Shown here: positions 43,718 through 52,755 of the stretch, one piece after another
Layout: the number at the start of each line of letters is the position of its first letter
How positions within the stretch are numbered: position 1 is the stretch's first letter
DNA from: Aquibacillus rhizosphaerae
Lineage (GTDB): Bacteria; Bacillota; Bacilli; Bacillales; Amphibacillaceae
Direction: 5' to 3'
Assembly: GCF_030282825.1 (NCBI RefSeq)
Contig: NZ_JASTZU010000001.1
Coordinates: forward strand, 62,001-126,000
Length of the DNA stretch: 64,000 nucleotides
The notes under the pieces: generated by a model
Told to the model about the DNA's origin: nothing
The model's database searches: none
What the model saw: the letters and a program-made list of their open reading frames with translations, nothing else
Position numbers and translations under genes: made by a program

Positions 43718-44668
43718 ATAATAAACTCTACCCTTGTTCGCCCCGGTAAAAGGTAAACCCGATGAAGTTAACAAACGTGTTGCCGCGCGCCGGTCATTTA
43801 ATAATAGGAATTCTCTGCACTGTTGGTTTGTAATGGTAGGGCTTATTAACAGAAGATAATCAATAATTGCCTGCTGGTAGGCAGTGGTAGATTCAAAGCG
43901 ACAACTTGGACAACGCCACTTCCGGTAGATCTTATTCATTGCACGGTTTTTGCAAACCGGACAGAATACGCCTCGTTGTATGTCGTGTTCACTAATTCCG
44001 TACAACGTATGGATATCTTCAATCAATGGAGTATGTGATTGAATCAGTTGTTGACCGAGGAGTTTTATTTGTTGATTATCTAACTGAGGTTCGGGGTATT
44101 TCTTTTTTAACTCTAGATATTTCTGTTTCAAATAATCGAAATGTAGAACAAAATCGTAAATGTGCTCACTGCCAGGATTTGCTTTGATAATTGTGGCCGG
44201 ATTACTAATGCCAACCACATACTCGATAGGCAATGAATCAAGTTGATAATTACATAACCAATCAATCAGCTGTTCGCGTTGCTCTTCTACCTGCATAATC
44301 GGATCTTGAAATCCTTCCTCTACACCATGATACACACGAATGAACTGCTTCGTGTTTGTATCAAAAATAAGTGTTCCAACAAGGCTTTTGATTTCAATGA
44401 TGAGAGCGAAGGATGGAGTTAACAAGAGGGTATCCATTTGAAAGTGGTATTTGCGGTTTTTAATGCGAATGTCGTTAAAAATATGAAGATGCTGCTTGGG
44501 TAACTTATCTAAATAATAATCGATCGCTTCCTCCCCCTGAAAGCCAACCTGCCGAATAGCAAGGTCATCTGCAACTTTCTTCCTTTTGCGGTGATTAAGA
44601 GGCAAACGCCTTAATAATCCCTCATCCACATCAATCATTACCGGTTTCGTGCGCTGTTTTATTATCAT
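43706..44668 (-). CDS. NERD-domain protein with C-terminal zinc ribbon
   Basis: A 320-residue protein. Residues about 35-150 form a NERD (nuclease-related) domain with the endonuclease-like core QMDTLLLTPSFALIIEIKS (Asp, Glu and Lys of the catalytic fold). A zinc ribbon follows (CPVC and CPSC, about 240-265). NERD proteins are presumed nucleic-acid processing enzymes; the role is not known. RBS AAAGGAG. It runs opposite to its neighbours. Confidence 0.85.
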   Translation of the reverse strand: MIIKQRTKPVMIDVDEGLLRRLPLNHRKRKKVADDLAIRQVGFQGEEAIDYYLDKLPKQHLHIFNDIRIKNRKYHFQMDTLLLTPSFALIIEIKSLVGTLIFDTNTKQFIRVYHGVEEGFQDPIMQVEEQREQLIDWLCNYQLDSLPIEYVVGISNPATIIKANPGSEHIYDFVLHFDYLKQKYLELKKKYPEPQLDNQQIKLLGQQLIQSHTPLIEDIHTLYGISEHDIQRGVFCPVCKNRAMNKIYRKWRCPSCRFESTTAYQQAIIDYLLLISPTITNQQCREFLLLNDRRAATRLLTSSGLPFTGANKGRVYYRKD

Positions 44669-44777
44669 TTATCTACTCCTTTCTGAAGTTATTATTCGAC
44701 ATTTTGTTCTTAGTTCCTTCTATAAATTGTTTTAGTATTCGCGTCCCCTGAATTTTTATATCACTGCTAGAAACGGA

Positions 44778-44970
44778 TATGCCCATTCGTATTGAATAAA
44801 TCTACTTCCGTCCAGTCGATATGCTCACTCCAAATGAGGATATCTACTTTCAGCATGAGGATTTGCCCGCTCATCTCAAAAATATGCCCGCTCAACCTTA
44901 ATATATGCTCACACCACAGTCGGCCGGTCTTTAACTAGTTGCCGTCAGAAGCCGGCGACAGACCATTAAC
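44778..44970 (-). repeat. 21-bp-period array with head (-), first of a tandem pair
   Basis: Seven cores at 44778, 44799, 44820, 44841, 44862, 44883 and 44904, then the head read in reverse (AACTAGTTGCCGTCAG, then CATTAAC). Confidence 0.87.
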
Positions 44971-44981
44971 AAACTGCAAGA

Positions 44982-45176
44982 AACGCCCACTCACCAAGCA
45001 TATATCTACATCCGTACCAAAAATATTCCCACATCAAACCAGGATATTTACACCCAATCAGCGGATATGCCCGTTCCCTAGCTCTATATGCCCTCCCAAC
45101 CTCAAAATATGCTCACTCCATAGTCGAACACTCCCAACCTAGTTGCCATCAGGAGCAACAGCGACTGAATATTAAC
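44982..45176 (-). repeat. 21-bp-period array with head (-), second of a tandem pair
   Basis: Seven cores from 44982 to 45108 in exact 21-base steps, then the reversed head (CCTAGTTGCCATCAGGAGC, then ATTAAC). Confidence 0.87.
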
Positions 45177-45359
45177 TAATCATAACCCCACAGTACAACA
45201 AAACACACCAACCTAAGCACATAGACCTAAAAGTGATAACGAAACAACCATACTTTAGGTATAAATATTCAATATATTGTAAAAATTTTATATCTTTTTG
45301 TCGAATAATGTAGTATTTTTAATATATATTATTTAAGACTCAGACAGGAGATGAAAAAC

Positions 45360-46847
45360 ATGTTTAACAGAAGAAAAGAGATAGACGCACAATTAAATTT
45401 TCAAGAATTAGATATGGTTAAAAGAAACAGTGCAGTTAACCTTGCTCTAACAATTGTTTCCTTGTTAATAATTACCATTATTACTGCAGCTGCCGCTTTC
45501 ACTTTGCCTTCATTGATTATATTAAGTATTACATTAGCTATTTGGTTACCATTTATAATTCTTCACTTAACTAGGAAATGGATTTTTTATATAAAATACA
45601 TAGCGATAATTGGATCTGCATTATCTACAAGCTATTCGGTTTTTACGTCGCCTGCTACAACAAATTTTATTTCCATTATCTACTTAGTTATCTTGGCGCT
45701 TATCTACATGGATATGAAATTATCTATATTTGTTAATCTTTATGGTTTCTTGTTAGTTTGTTACATGGTCTCTTTCCAAGCCAGTATATTAGGTTTAGAA
45801 GAAGGATCTGGAGTAACGTACATTATTTATTATGCACTTATATCGATTGTTGCTTTTGCTTTACTTAAGATATCCAGCAACATGATAAAGCAAATTAACA
45901 CCTCACGAGAAGAGGCAGAACAATTAGCTATTGATCAAGAAAAGCAACAAAAAGAATTACAAGATTTAATTGCAACAGTTAGTGAAAAGACACAACACAT
46001 CACTAGTAATAGTGAACAAAGTAATATTGCATTTAAAGAAATGAATGCAGCATTCCAAGAAATTGCTACCGGATCAAGTTCTCAAAGTAATTCAACACAA
46101 AACATTAACGAATCTGTCTCGGTCATGAGTTCTAAACTGGATGAAATGGGAACTACCATGAAGAGCCTAACAGAAGAATCAGTTAATTCAAAAGAACTAT
46201 CTGAAACTGGCCAACAACAAATCTCGTCCCTAACACATACGATTGAAGACTTTAAAGGTGAAATTGACGGCATGTCTCAAGAGATAAGCCAGTTAATTGA
46301 AAACTTAAATGAAACACATCAATTCAGTAATACAATTAAAGAGATTGCCAATCAAACAAGCTTGCTATCTTTGAATGCTAGTATCGAAGCGGCAAGAGCT
46401 GGCGAACACGGTAAAGGATTCGCTGTAGTAGCCGATGAAATTCGTAAACTAGCAGAATTATCAACCGATTCAGCAGAGAAAATTTCCGAACAATTGAATG
46501 CCTTCTCAAAACAATCAGATCAAACAAGAAATAAAATGATACAAGTAGCAGAACGCATGGCCGAAAGCTACGAAATGACTGAAGAGACAAACAATTCATT
46601 CAAGCAAATTAACACAGCAATTATTAAACTAAACGACCTATCCGTTGCTAGCGATCAATTAACACAGTCCATCAACCAGTCTGTGAAAACAATCAGTGAA
46701 TCAACCGAAGAACTAGCAGCATTCAGCGAAGAATCAAGTGCATCCATCCAACAAGTAACCGCAACCCTAGACAATTGCCTAGACAGTAACACAGACGTAT
46801 TAAACAACCTTAAAGAACTAGAATCAACATTAAATAAAAACCTATAA
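45360..46847 (+). CDS. Membrane chemoreceptor (methyl-accepting) without periplasmic domain
   Basis: A 495-residue chemotaxis transducer. The N-terminal third is a bundle of about six membrane segments (about 25-175) rather than the usual two helices with an outer sensor. The rest is a coiled-coil signalling domain with the conserved tip [18 protein letters not shown] and the [13 protein letters not shown] block that binds CheA/CheW. No HAMP domain is evident. It probably senses a membrane or intracellular cue. The start is the ATG at 45360, 9 bases after AGGAG. Confidence 0.9.
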   Translation: MFNRRKEIDAQLNFQELDMVKRNSAVNLALTIVSLLIITIITAAAAFTLPSLIILSITLAIWLPFIILHLTRKWIFYIKYIAIIGSALSTSYSVFTSPATTNFISIIYLVILALIYMDMKLSIFVNLYGFLLVCYMVSFQASILGLEEGSGVTYIIYYALISIVAFALLKISSNMIKQINTSREEAEQLAIDQEKQQKELQDLIATVSEKTQHITSNSEQSNIAFKEMNAAFQEIATGSSSQSNSTQNINESVSVMSSKLDEMGTTMKSLTEESVNSKELSETGQQQISSLTHTIEDFKGEIDGMSQEISQLIENLNETHQFSNTIKEIANQTSLLSLNASIEAARAGEHGKGFAVVADEIRKLAELSTDSAEKISEQLNAFSKQSDQTRNKMIQVAERMAESYEMTEETNNSFKQINTAIIKLNDLSVASDQLTQSINQSVKTISESTEELAAFSEESSASIQQVTATLDNCLDSNTDVLNNLKELESTLNKNL

Positions 46848-46851
46848 TAAC

Positions 46852-46885
46852 AAAGAGCAGATTGCCCTTGGCAGTCTGCTCTTTT
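46852..46885 (+). terminator. Terminator of the chemoreceptor gene
   Basis: AAAGAGCAGA pairs with TCTGCTCTTT, with a further short inner stem, ending TTTT. Confidence 0.88.
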
Positions 46886-46891
46886 ACTTGA

Positions 46892-47086
46892 TATGCTCAT
46901 TCATCAAGTGTATATCTGCTTTCAGTCCAAGGATATGCCCATAGCAACCAAACATATCTACACCGCATCACCGGATATGCCCGTTTACCCTCACCTTATG
47001 CTCATCCAGCCTAATTAAATGCCCGCTCAACCCAGCCGACCTGTCCCTAACTAGTTGCCGTCAGGAGCCACAGTGACTGACCATTA
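46892..47086 (-). repeat. 21-bp-period array with head (-)
   Basis: Seven cores from 46892 to 47018 in 21-base steps. The reversed head follows (AACTAGTTGCCGTCAGGAGC, then CATTAAC). Confidence 0.87.
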
Positions 47087-47099
47087 ACCAATCCTATGT

Positions 47100-47226
47100 T
47101 ATGCCCATACATCAAACAAATATCTACTTCCCTTCAGCAGAAATGCCCACACCAACCTACTATATCTACACCCCACCATCGGAAATGCTCGCCCAAGTAC
47201 AATATATGCCCCTTCACATCCTATTT
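47100..47226 (-). repeat. 21-bp-period array without head (-)
   Basis: Six cores at 47100, 47121, 47142, 47163, 47184 and 47205, directly after the head of the previous array, so the two form a tandem. Confidence 0.85.
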
Positions 47227-47315
47227 AACTAATAAAAATAGTTTATTGTCACATTACGCGTCAAATTGTGATACCATATTATTGTTAATTAAATAAAAAA
47301 CGAATGGTGATACAT

Positions 47316-48428
47316 ATGAAGCAAGCTATTATTTTACTTTTATCTCTTATAACATTGATCGCTATTATTATTCTTGGTGAAATCCATTGGGAAAATCAAA
47401 CCCCTGACACTAGCAGCACAGCAACATCGGCTGAACAGAATGACTCGACAACTGACACTTCATCAAACGGCCAGACATCTGCTGAAATGGAAGTTACCGC
47501 TACAGATGATGCCTGGTTATTAAGCCATGGCAACTGGGATCAAGTGGAGGTGGAAGACTGGGGAACAGTCATGCAAGGTACCCTCCAAAGTACAGGCGAA
47601 CCAGCATACGGCAGAACCGCCAAGATTTCAACAAACAGCAGTTATGCGACACTTAAACAACGAAATATAGAAGGAACAGTTTCAATTTATGTTGATCAAG
47701 AACTAGTAACCTCAAAAGAACTTAGAAATGATGGAACAAAAAGTGAAATCGAAATCTTCACTGATAGCGAAGGCTGGCATGAGATTGAACTCGTATATTC
47801 CGGAGAGTCCGAACTAACGAGTCTATACTTGAGTGGGGATGCGGAAATCAAACAACCTGAAACAGAAGCATCCGACGAAAAGTTAGTTGTCATTGGTCAT
47901 AACTATGGAGCAAGTACAAATTCATTCGTTACTTTATTAGAAGAAAAATTAAACATCACTGCTATTAATCAAGGTGTTGCTGGTACCGATGTTAACGTCA
48001 ATCAGCCAGAGAATGCAGGAAATAGTGGACTAGCTAGATTGCAAGAAGATGTAGTCGAAGAAAACCCAACACAAATATTTGTGGTTTATGGTCAAAACGC
48101 TATGCCTGCATTAACGGACGGAACAATGTCTTACTCAACCTATTTTGATGACCTCTATCAGTTTCTCAATGAAATAAACACCGAACTGCCAGATGTACCA
48201 ATCTATGTGAGCGGAGCAATAGCAACCCCATCATATAATGACAATGCATTATTCCGATTAAACGCTAATATAAAAGCTGTTACTGATCAAATCGAGATGG
48301 CCAATTATATCGATGTAACCGGGCAGTGGGACCAAAGTAACTTCGCGCAGTATATATCGAATGAGGGGCAATTAACCGAAGAAGGCAGCGAGTTTTTAGC
48401 AGAACGCTATGCAGAAGAAATGGAATAA
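47316..48428 (+). CDS. Membrane-anchored SGNH-hydrolase-like protein with degenerate active site
   Basis: A 370-residue protein. A membrane anchor (about 5-22) is followed by a Ser/Thr-rich linker, a beta-rich middle domain (about 55-190) and an SGNH-like C-terminal domain. Where SGNH enzymes have GDS, this protein has VVIGHNYG; the later block reads VVYGQNAM, and the usual DxxHP end block is replaced by NEGQLTEEG with no histidine. The fold is probably kept but normal esterase catalysis is doubtful. It may bind a polysaccharide. The start at 47316 is chosen over an ATG at 47304. Confidence 0.65.
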   Translation: MKQAIILLLSLITLIAIIILGEIHWENQTPDTSSTATSAEQNDSTTDTSSNGQTSAEMEVTATDDAWLLSHGNWDQVEVEDWGTVMQGTLQSTGEPAYGRTAKISTNSSYATLKQRNIEGTVSIYVDQELVTSKELRNDGTKSEIEIFTDSEGWHEIELVYSGESELTSLYLSGDAEIKQPETEASDEKLVVIGHNYGASTNSFVTLLEEKLNITAINQGVAGTDVNVNQPENAGNSGLARLQEDVVEENPTQIFVVYGQNAMPALTDGTMSYSTYFDDLYQFLNEINTELPDVPIYVSGAIATPSYNDNALFRLNANIKAVTDQIEMANYIDVTGQWDQSNFAQYISNEGQLTEEGSEFLAERYAEEME

Positions 48429-48439
48429 AAGATATGCTT

Positions 48440-48467
48440 GAAGACGCCATCTAGGCGTCTTTTGTTT
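48440..48467 (+). terminator. Terminator after the SGNH-like gene
   Basis: AAGACGCC pairs with GGCGTCTT around a 5-base loop, followed by TTGTTTT. Confidence 0.85.
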
Positions 48468-48549
48468 TACAATAAAAAGGATAGTCAAAACTCTCTCCGT
48501 AACTTATAATAAAAAACAGATTTGTATTTTATAAGAGACGAGGAAGAAG

Positions 48550-49029
48550 ATGACGAAGAAACTTTTATATTCATTGCTTGGCATTATCCCTTTATTAATT
48601 GGTGGGTACTTTTTGTTCCAAAATTTATCTGGTAATTCTGATGCCATGCTGACTTATTTAGATGAAACCTATGATTATGGCATAAGATATAACGAGATAG
48701 TGAATCAAGAGGCTGCACTAACAGAAAGCGGTACAGAAGAGGAATTAATACTATTTACACAAGAAACATTAATTCCTGAACTAGAAAAAATCCACTCTGA
48801 GTCAAAAGCCTATGGAGAAAAAATTAAAGAAACAGAACTGAAAGAACTACATGATCTTGATGTTAAATCAATCGAAAAATATATAGCTGCGCAATATGCT
48901 TGGCTAGAAGGAAATCTAGAAGAAGTAGATGCACTATTCACAGAATCTGAACAGCTTACATCACAATACGAAGAAGAGATTGATAAACTAGCCGCCAAAT
49001 GGGCAGTAGAAATAGAATGGGAAGAATAA
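48550..49029 (+). CDS. Small membrane-anchored helical protein, function unknown
   Basis: A 159-residue protein with an N-terminal membrane segment (about 5-23) and an outer domain of charged helices rich in Glu, ending EIEWEE. There is no lipobox. Helical, acidic extracytoplasmic domains of this size are common in Bacillaceae hypothetical proteins. RBS GAGGAAG. Flanked by terminators, so it is a single-gene unit. Confidence 0.65.
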   Translation: MTKKLLYSLLGIIPLLIGGYFLFQNLSGNSDAMLTYLDETYDYGIRYNEIVNQEAALTESGTEEELILFTQETLIPELEKIHSESKAYGEKIKETELKELHDLDVKSIEKYIAAQYAWLEGNLEEVDALFTESEQLTSQYEEEIDKLAAKWAVEIEWEE

Positions 49030-49041
49030 TAATATTCATTC

Positions 49042-49068
49042 AGAGTCAGCAAGATGCTGGCTCTTGTT
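49042..49068 (+). terminator. Terminator of the 48550 gene
   Basis: AGAGTCAGC pairs with GCTGGCTCT (one wobble), followed by TGTTTG. Confidence 0.75.
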
Positions 49069-49085
49069 TGTTCTATAGTGAGATA

Positions 49086-49127
49086 TATGCCCATTCAAAT
49101 CTATGATATTCACTTCCAAAAACCTAA
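49086..49127 (-). repeat. Two-unit remnant of a 21-bp-period array (-)
   Basis: TATGCCCATTC at 49086 and TATTCACTTCC at 49107, 21 bases apart. No head. Confidence 0.65.
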
Positions 49128-49162
49128 AATTAAACCTGTAAAGTATCTTAATAGAAAAATAA

Positions 49163-49177
49163 TTCTTTATTAAGAAC
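49163..49177. promoter_or_regulatory. SinR-like operator of the polysaccharide operon
   Basis: TTCTTTATTAAGAAC shares 14 contiguous bases with the tasA upstream site at 40492-40505 and contains the inverted half-site AAGAAC. Position: about 100 bases before the promoter. Confidence 0.65.
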
Positions 49178-49270
49178 CTAACTTCTCAACAATGAAAGCG
49201 GTATCAGTAAAAAATAACAACTATTCCCAATAAAAACTCCTCTATTCTTGTCCCACATGCTATATAATTG

Positions 49271-49279
49271 TGATATAAT
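49271..49279 (+). promoter_or_regulatory. Extended -10 promoter of the polysaccharide operon
   Basis: TGATATAAT carries TGn plus consensus TATAAT. A -35-like TTGTCC lies upstream at a long 20-base spacing. It is about 130 bases before the first gene, leaving a long leader. Confidence 0.55.
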
Positions 49280-49410
49280 TTCGATTATGATGTGCGAGTA
49301 ACGTCTTCATATTCTACTTATGAAACAAAATTTAATAGAAAACTAAAGTTAAATACTATTGCTATGTAATGTGGCATGAGAAATAAAGATAAACTATCGG
49401 AGGGAAGATG

Positions 49411-50172
49411 ATGGAAGAAACGATATCCTTGAAAGAAATATTTGAGGTCTTAAAAAAGCGAATCCTACTTATTATCCTACTAATTATTGGAGCTGCAGGA
49501 ATAAGTGCAATCATTAGTTACTTTGTATTAACACCAACCTATCAATCTAGTTCACAATTCATCGTTAGTCAAAATGCAAGTGAATTGGAAAACGTTGATA
49601 TTAATCAAATCCGATCAAACGTTGAAATCATTAATACGTATAATCAAATTATCACAAGTCCAAGAATCTTAGACGGTGTAATTGAAGAATTAGATTTACC
49701 AATGTCTGCTGGAGCTTTAAGTGGAAGAATATCGGTAGCGAGTGCACAGAATTCACAAGTTGTTACAATAACAGCAACAGATACAGACCCAACCATGGCA
49801 GTGGATATTGCCAATACGACTGTAAGAGTGTTCCAGGAAGAAGTACCTGATTTAATGAATGTTAATAATGTTAATATCCTTTCAGAAGCACAAGTATCAG
49901 AAAATCCACAACCGGTTAACCCGAAGCCACTACTTAACATCGCAATTGCAGTTGTACTCGGTGGAATGGTTGGTGTTGGTTTAGCATTCTTACTGGAATA
50001 CATGGACAACACGATTAAAACAGAAACCGATATTGAAAATAAACTAGAGTTGCCTGTAATTGGAGTTATCTCACACATAAGTGATGACGAGATTGCAACG
50101 AGTCGTTTTAATACAACTACCAACCGAAGAGAAAGGGGCGAGTTCATTGGCGAAAAGAAGAAAACAAGCTAG
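49411..50172 (+). CDS. Wzz-type polysaccharide chain-length regulator / kinase activator
   Basis: A 253-residue protein of the CapA/YveK (EpsA) type. Two membrane segments (about 20-42 and 170-192) enclose a Wzz domain. The second segment is preceded by the Pro-rich ENPQPVNPKP motif. The short cytosolic tail activates the partner BY-kinase, whose gene overlaps this one by 26 bases. The second of two adjacent ATGs is better spaced from GGAGG. It is the first gene of the exopolysaccharide operon. Confidence 0.92.
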   Translation: MEETISLKEIFEVLKKRILLIILLIIGAAGISAIISYFVLTPTYQSSSQFIVSQNASELENVDINQIRSNVEIINTYNQIITSPRILDGVIEELDLPMSAGALSGRISVASAQNSQVVTITATDTDPTMAVDIANTTVRVFQEEVPDLMNVNNVNILSEAQVSENPQPVNPKPLLNIAIAVVLGGMVGVGLAFLLEYMDNTIKTETDIENKLELPVIGVISHISDDEIATSRFNTTTNRRERGEFIGEKKKTS

Positions 50173-50839
50173 AAATAATACCATGAGGCACTTGATTACA
50201 AAGCTTAATCCTCGTTCTCCTATTTCTGAGCAATACCGTACAATTCGAACGAACTTGCAATTCTCTTCTGTAGACGGCGAATTAAAAACAATGCTTGTTA
50301 CCTCTTCGGGACCATCAGAGGGGAAATCATCAACAGTAGCGAACTTAGCGATTGTTTTTGCTCAAACAGGTAAGAAAGTTTTACTTATTGATGCGGATAT
50401 GAGAAAGCCAACACTTCATTATACGTTTAGAATGGATAACCGCAGAGGACTAAGTAGTGTCCTTGTTGGTGAAACAATCCTTGATGAATCGGTAGTGAAA
50501 AGTGATGTAAAGGATTTGGACTTGTTATCTTGTGGACCAATCCCACCGAATCCATCGGAACTATTAGGTTCAAAATCAATGGAAAAACTAATCAGTGACG
50601 CATCAGCTTATTACGATTTAATTATCTTTGATACACCACCAGTACTAGCTGTTACAGACGCACAAATATTAGCAAACATTTGTGATGGTGCGATGATGGT
50701 AGTTCGTAGTAAACAAACAGAATACGAATCAGCACAAAAAGCGCGTGATCTATTAAAACCAGCCAAAGCAAAACTACTAGGCGTTGTACTCAACGACAAA
50801 GAAGACAAAAAAGGTAGTTATTATTACTACGGCTCATAA
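50147..50839 (+). CDS. Bacterial tyrosine kinase (CapB/EpsB/PtkA type)
   Basis: A 230-residue BY-kinase. Walker A is SGPSEGKSST, Walker A' is VLLIDADMRKPT and Walker B is LIIFDTPP. The C-terminus ends in a tyrosine cluster (GSYYYYGS), the autophosphorylation sites. With the Wzz partner it controls polysaccharide length and amount, and UDP-sugar dehydrogenases such as the Ugd encoded at 55617 are known substrates in this class. The start is the TTG at 50147, 8 bases after AAAGGGG, overlapping the preceding gene. Confidence 0.93.
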   Translation: MAKRRKQARNNTMRHLITKLNPRSPISEQYRTIRTNLQFSSVDGELKTMLVTSSGPSEGKSSTVANLAIVFAQTGKKVLLIDADMRKPTLHYTFRMDNRRGLSSVLVGETILDESVVKSDVKDLDLLSCGPIPPNPSELLGSKSMEKLISDASAYYDLIIFDTPPVLAVTDAQILANICDGAMMVVRSKQTEYESAQKARDLLKPAKAKLLGVVLNDKEDKKGSYYYYGS

Positions 50840-50843
50840 AATA

Positions 50844-50885
50844 AAAAGACCTTACATCCTCATTGGAGGATGTAAGGTCTTTTTG
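50844..50885 (+). terminator. Terminator after the BY-kinase gene
   Basis: AAAAGACCTTACATCC pairs with GGATGTAAGGTCTTTT, followed by T. Strong: this closes the first part of the operon, so the phosphatase genes need another promoter. Confidence 0.93.
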
Positions 50886-50914
50886 AATGCCTGTTAATTA
50901 GTAACACTCCACGA

Positions 50915-51100
50915 TATGCCCATCCAACCAAAGTATATCTACTTTCCCACAGTTCTTATGCCTGTTCAAATAACTTATATGCTCTCTCAATCCAAACATA
51001 TCTACATTCAGCTCACCTATATGCCCACGCAGCCACCAGCATATTACAGCCCAATCCACAACTAGTTGCCGTCAGAGCACAGCGATGACACTTAAAAGTA
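50915..51100 (-). repeat. 21-bp-period array with head (-)
   Basis: Cores at 50915, 50936, 50957, 50978, 50999 and 51020 in exact steps, one slightly off-phase near 51042, then the reversed head (AACTAGTTGCCGTCAG). Confidence 0.85.
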
Positions 51101-51113
51101 ATCTCCCTTGATA

Positions 51114-51385
51114 TATGCCGACCCAACTAAAGTATATCTACATTCCCACTGTCCTTATGCCCGTCGCCCAAGTCATATCTAATTTCCCACAGTCCTTTTG
51201 CCCGTCCAAATATCTTATATGCCCACTCAACCCAAGCATATCTACATTTAACTCATCTATATAACCACTAATCCAATCCATACTAACTTTCACTCAACAT
51301 TTATACCCGTGTCCCCACCCAATATGCCCACGCTAAACATATGAACTATACCCCGCCCCTGCAATATGACCCAGTGTCGAACTTC
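51114..51385 (-). repeat. Longest 21-bp-period array (-)
   Basis: About twelve cores from 51114 to 51365. Spacing is 21 except for one 20-base step, and two late units are decayed. Continuous with the array before it. Confidence 0.8.
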
Positions 51386-51541
51386 GGTGTCGTACGATTT
51401 AACTAAAAAAGTGTTCGATTTAACGAAAATCGACAAAGGTTCTTATCATTCAACAATTCATACATGATATCCTATATATAGGATAAAAAAATACTAAAAG
51501 TCCTAACTTAATTGGGATAATGTATAATTGGAGTGAGTAAT
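51386..51541. other. Leader of the phosphatase genes with short direct repeats
   Basis: CGATTTAAC occurs at 51395 and again at 51416, exactly 21 bases apart. A perfect palindrome ATCCTATATATAGGAT follows at 51469-51484. The promoter for the first phosphatase gene should be here; I cannot fix its -10. Confidence 0.45.
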
Positions 51542-52303
51542 TTGATTGATGTACACTGTAACATTTTACCTGGTGCTGATGATGGTTCGAGACATATGGA
51601 AGAAAGTGTGGCAATGGCAAAAGAAGCTATCAATCAAGGAATCGATACAGTGATTGCTACTCCTCATCATATGGATGGAAAATATCATAATTTCAAACAT
51701 GAAATATTAAAATATGTAAAAGATCTTAATGATCGATTGCAATCAGAAGGAATTCCGTTAACCGTATTGCCGGGTCAGAACATCCGGATCTATGGTGAAC
51801 TACTAGATAGCTTTAAGCAAGATCATTTACTAGAATTAAATGAAAATAGTGGCTATCTAATGATAGAATTGCCTATCAACCATATCCCGCAATATACAAA
51901 TCAGTTAATCTTTGATTTGCAAATTCAAGGGTATAGACCTATTATTGTTCATCCTGAATTACACGAACAATTTATCGATGACCCGAATCCATTATATGAG
52001 TTAGTGAAAAATGGTGCACTCGTTCAAATTGGAGCTGGTAGTATCATAGGCAAAAATGGCAAAAAGGTGCAAAAATTTGTTCATCAACTAATCAATGCTA
52101 ATCTAGCGCATTTTCTTGGTTCCGAAGCACATGACCATAACAATTATTCGTTCCAACAAGCTGTAAGGGAAGTTAGAAAGAAATATGGAAATGGTACAGT
52201 CTATTTGTTTACGGAAAACGCTCTATTGCTGATAAAAGGTGAGACAGTAATAGCAGATCAACCAACTAGAATTAAGAAAAAGAAGATATTAGGTTTGATT
52301 TAA
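51542..52303 (+). CDS. CpsB/YwqE-type tyrosine phosphatase, copy 1 (partly degenerate)
   Basis: A 253-residue protein of the PHP-fold phosphatases that dephosphorylate BY-kinases. Compared with copy 3, several metal-site residues differ: DVHCN instead of DIHCH, HPELH instead of HPERN, GQNIR instead of GQETR, and SEAHDH instead of SDAHNT. ATPHH is kept. Activity may be reduced or changed. The start is the TTG at 51542, 8 bases after GGAG. It stands alone between the arrays and a terminator. Confidence 0.85.
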   Translation: MIDVHCNILPGADDGSRHMEESVAMAKEAINQGIDTVIATPHHMDGKYHNFKHEILKYVKDLNDRLQSEGIPLTVLPGQNIRIYGELLDSFKQDHLLELNENSGYLMIELPINHIPQYTNQLIFDLQIQGYRPIIVHPELHEQFIDDPNPLYELVKNGALVQIGAGSIIGKNGKKVQKFVHQLINANLAHFLGSEAHDHNNYSFQQAVREVRKKYGNGTVYLFTENALLLIKGETVIADQPTRIKKKKILGLI

Positions 52304-52755
52304 CCTTATAATCTTTAAAACTCCCTATATATGAGGTCAAACGCCTGGTGACTAAAACTACCTGAGCGTTTTTTTGTATTCAGAGTTAGTTATGTACGTA
52401 AAGCACAAGAGTAGCTAATTGGATAAAGTATATCTTTTTATACTTGATATCATATTAGAACAAAAATTTATGAAAAAGCTATTTTCGTGTTGCTCTCATA
52501 ATAAATACACCTCTAGCAGTCATAAACTGCTTTTAGTAAACGACAATATATAGGAGTCACCCGTTAAAACGGGTTAAAATTTTAATTTATTGTAAAAAAT
52601 ATGTAATAAAGCGCTTACTGTTACTTTTGTTGTATGTTAATTGTTCTTTAATTTTGCTATAAATAAGAATAAGGAAAAAAACGGAAAAATTTGATAATTA
52701 TGAATTCTTGTAGGTGGAGTAATCATTTAACTAAAAAAGATGGAGGAGGGATGAA
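52304..52755 (+). other. Regulatory gap between phosphatase copies 1 and 2
   Basis: It holds a terminator-like hairpin (AACGC..GCGTTTTTTT, about 52339-52376), a second small hairpin ACCCGTT/AACGGGT (about 52559-52574), a cre-like AAAGCGCTT at 52608-52616, and a SinR half-site GTTCTTT at about 52642. No small gene was found. The mix suggests a separately regulated promoter for copy 2. Confidence 0.45.

Noticed and set aside
44778-45176. CRISPR array, suggested by regularly spaced short motifs
   Set aside because: Only about 8 bases per 21 are conserved, cores are of three types, there is no repeat of 24-36 bases, and no cas gene is near.
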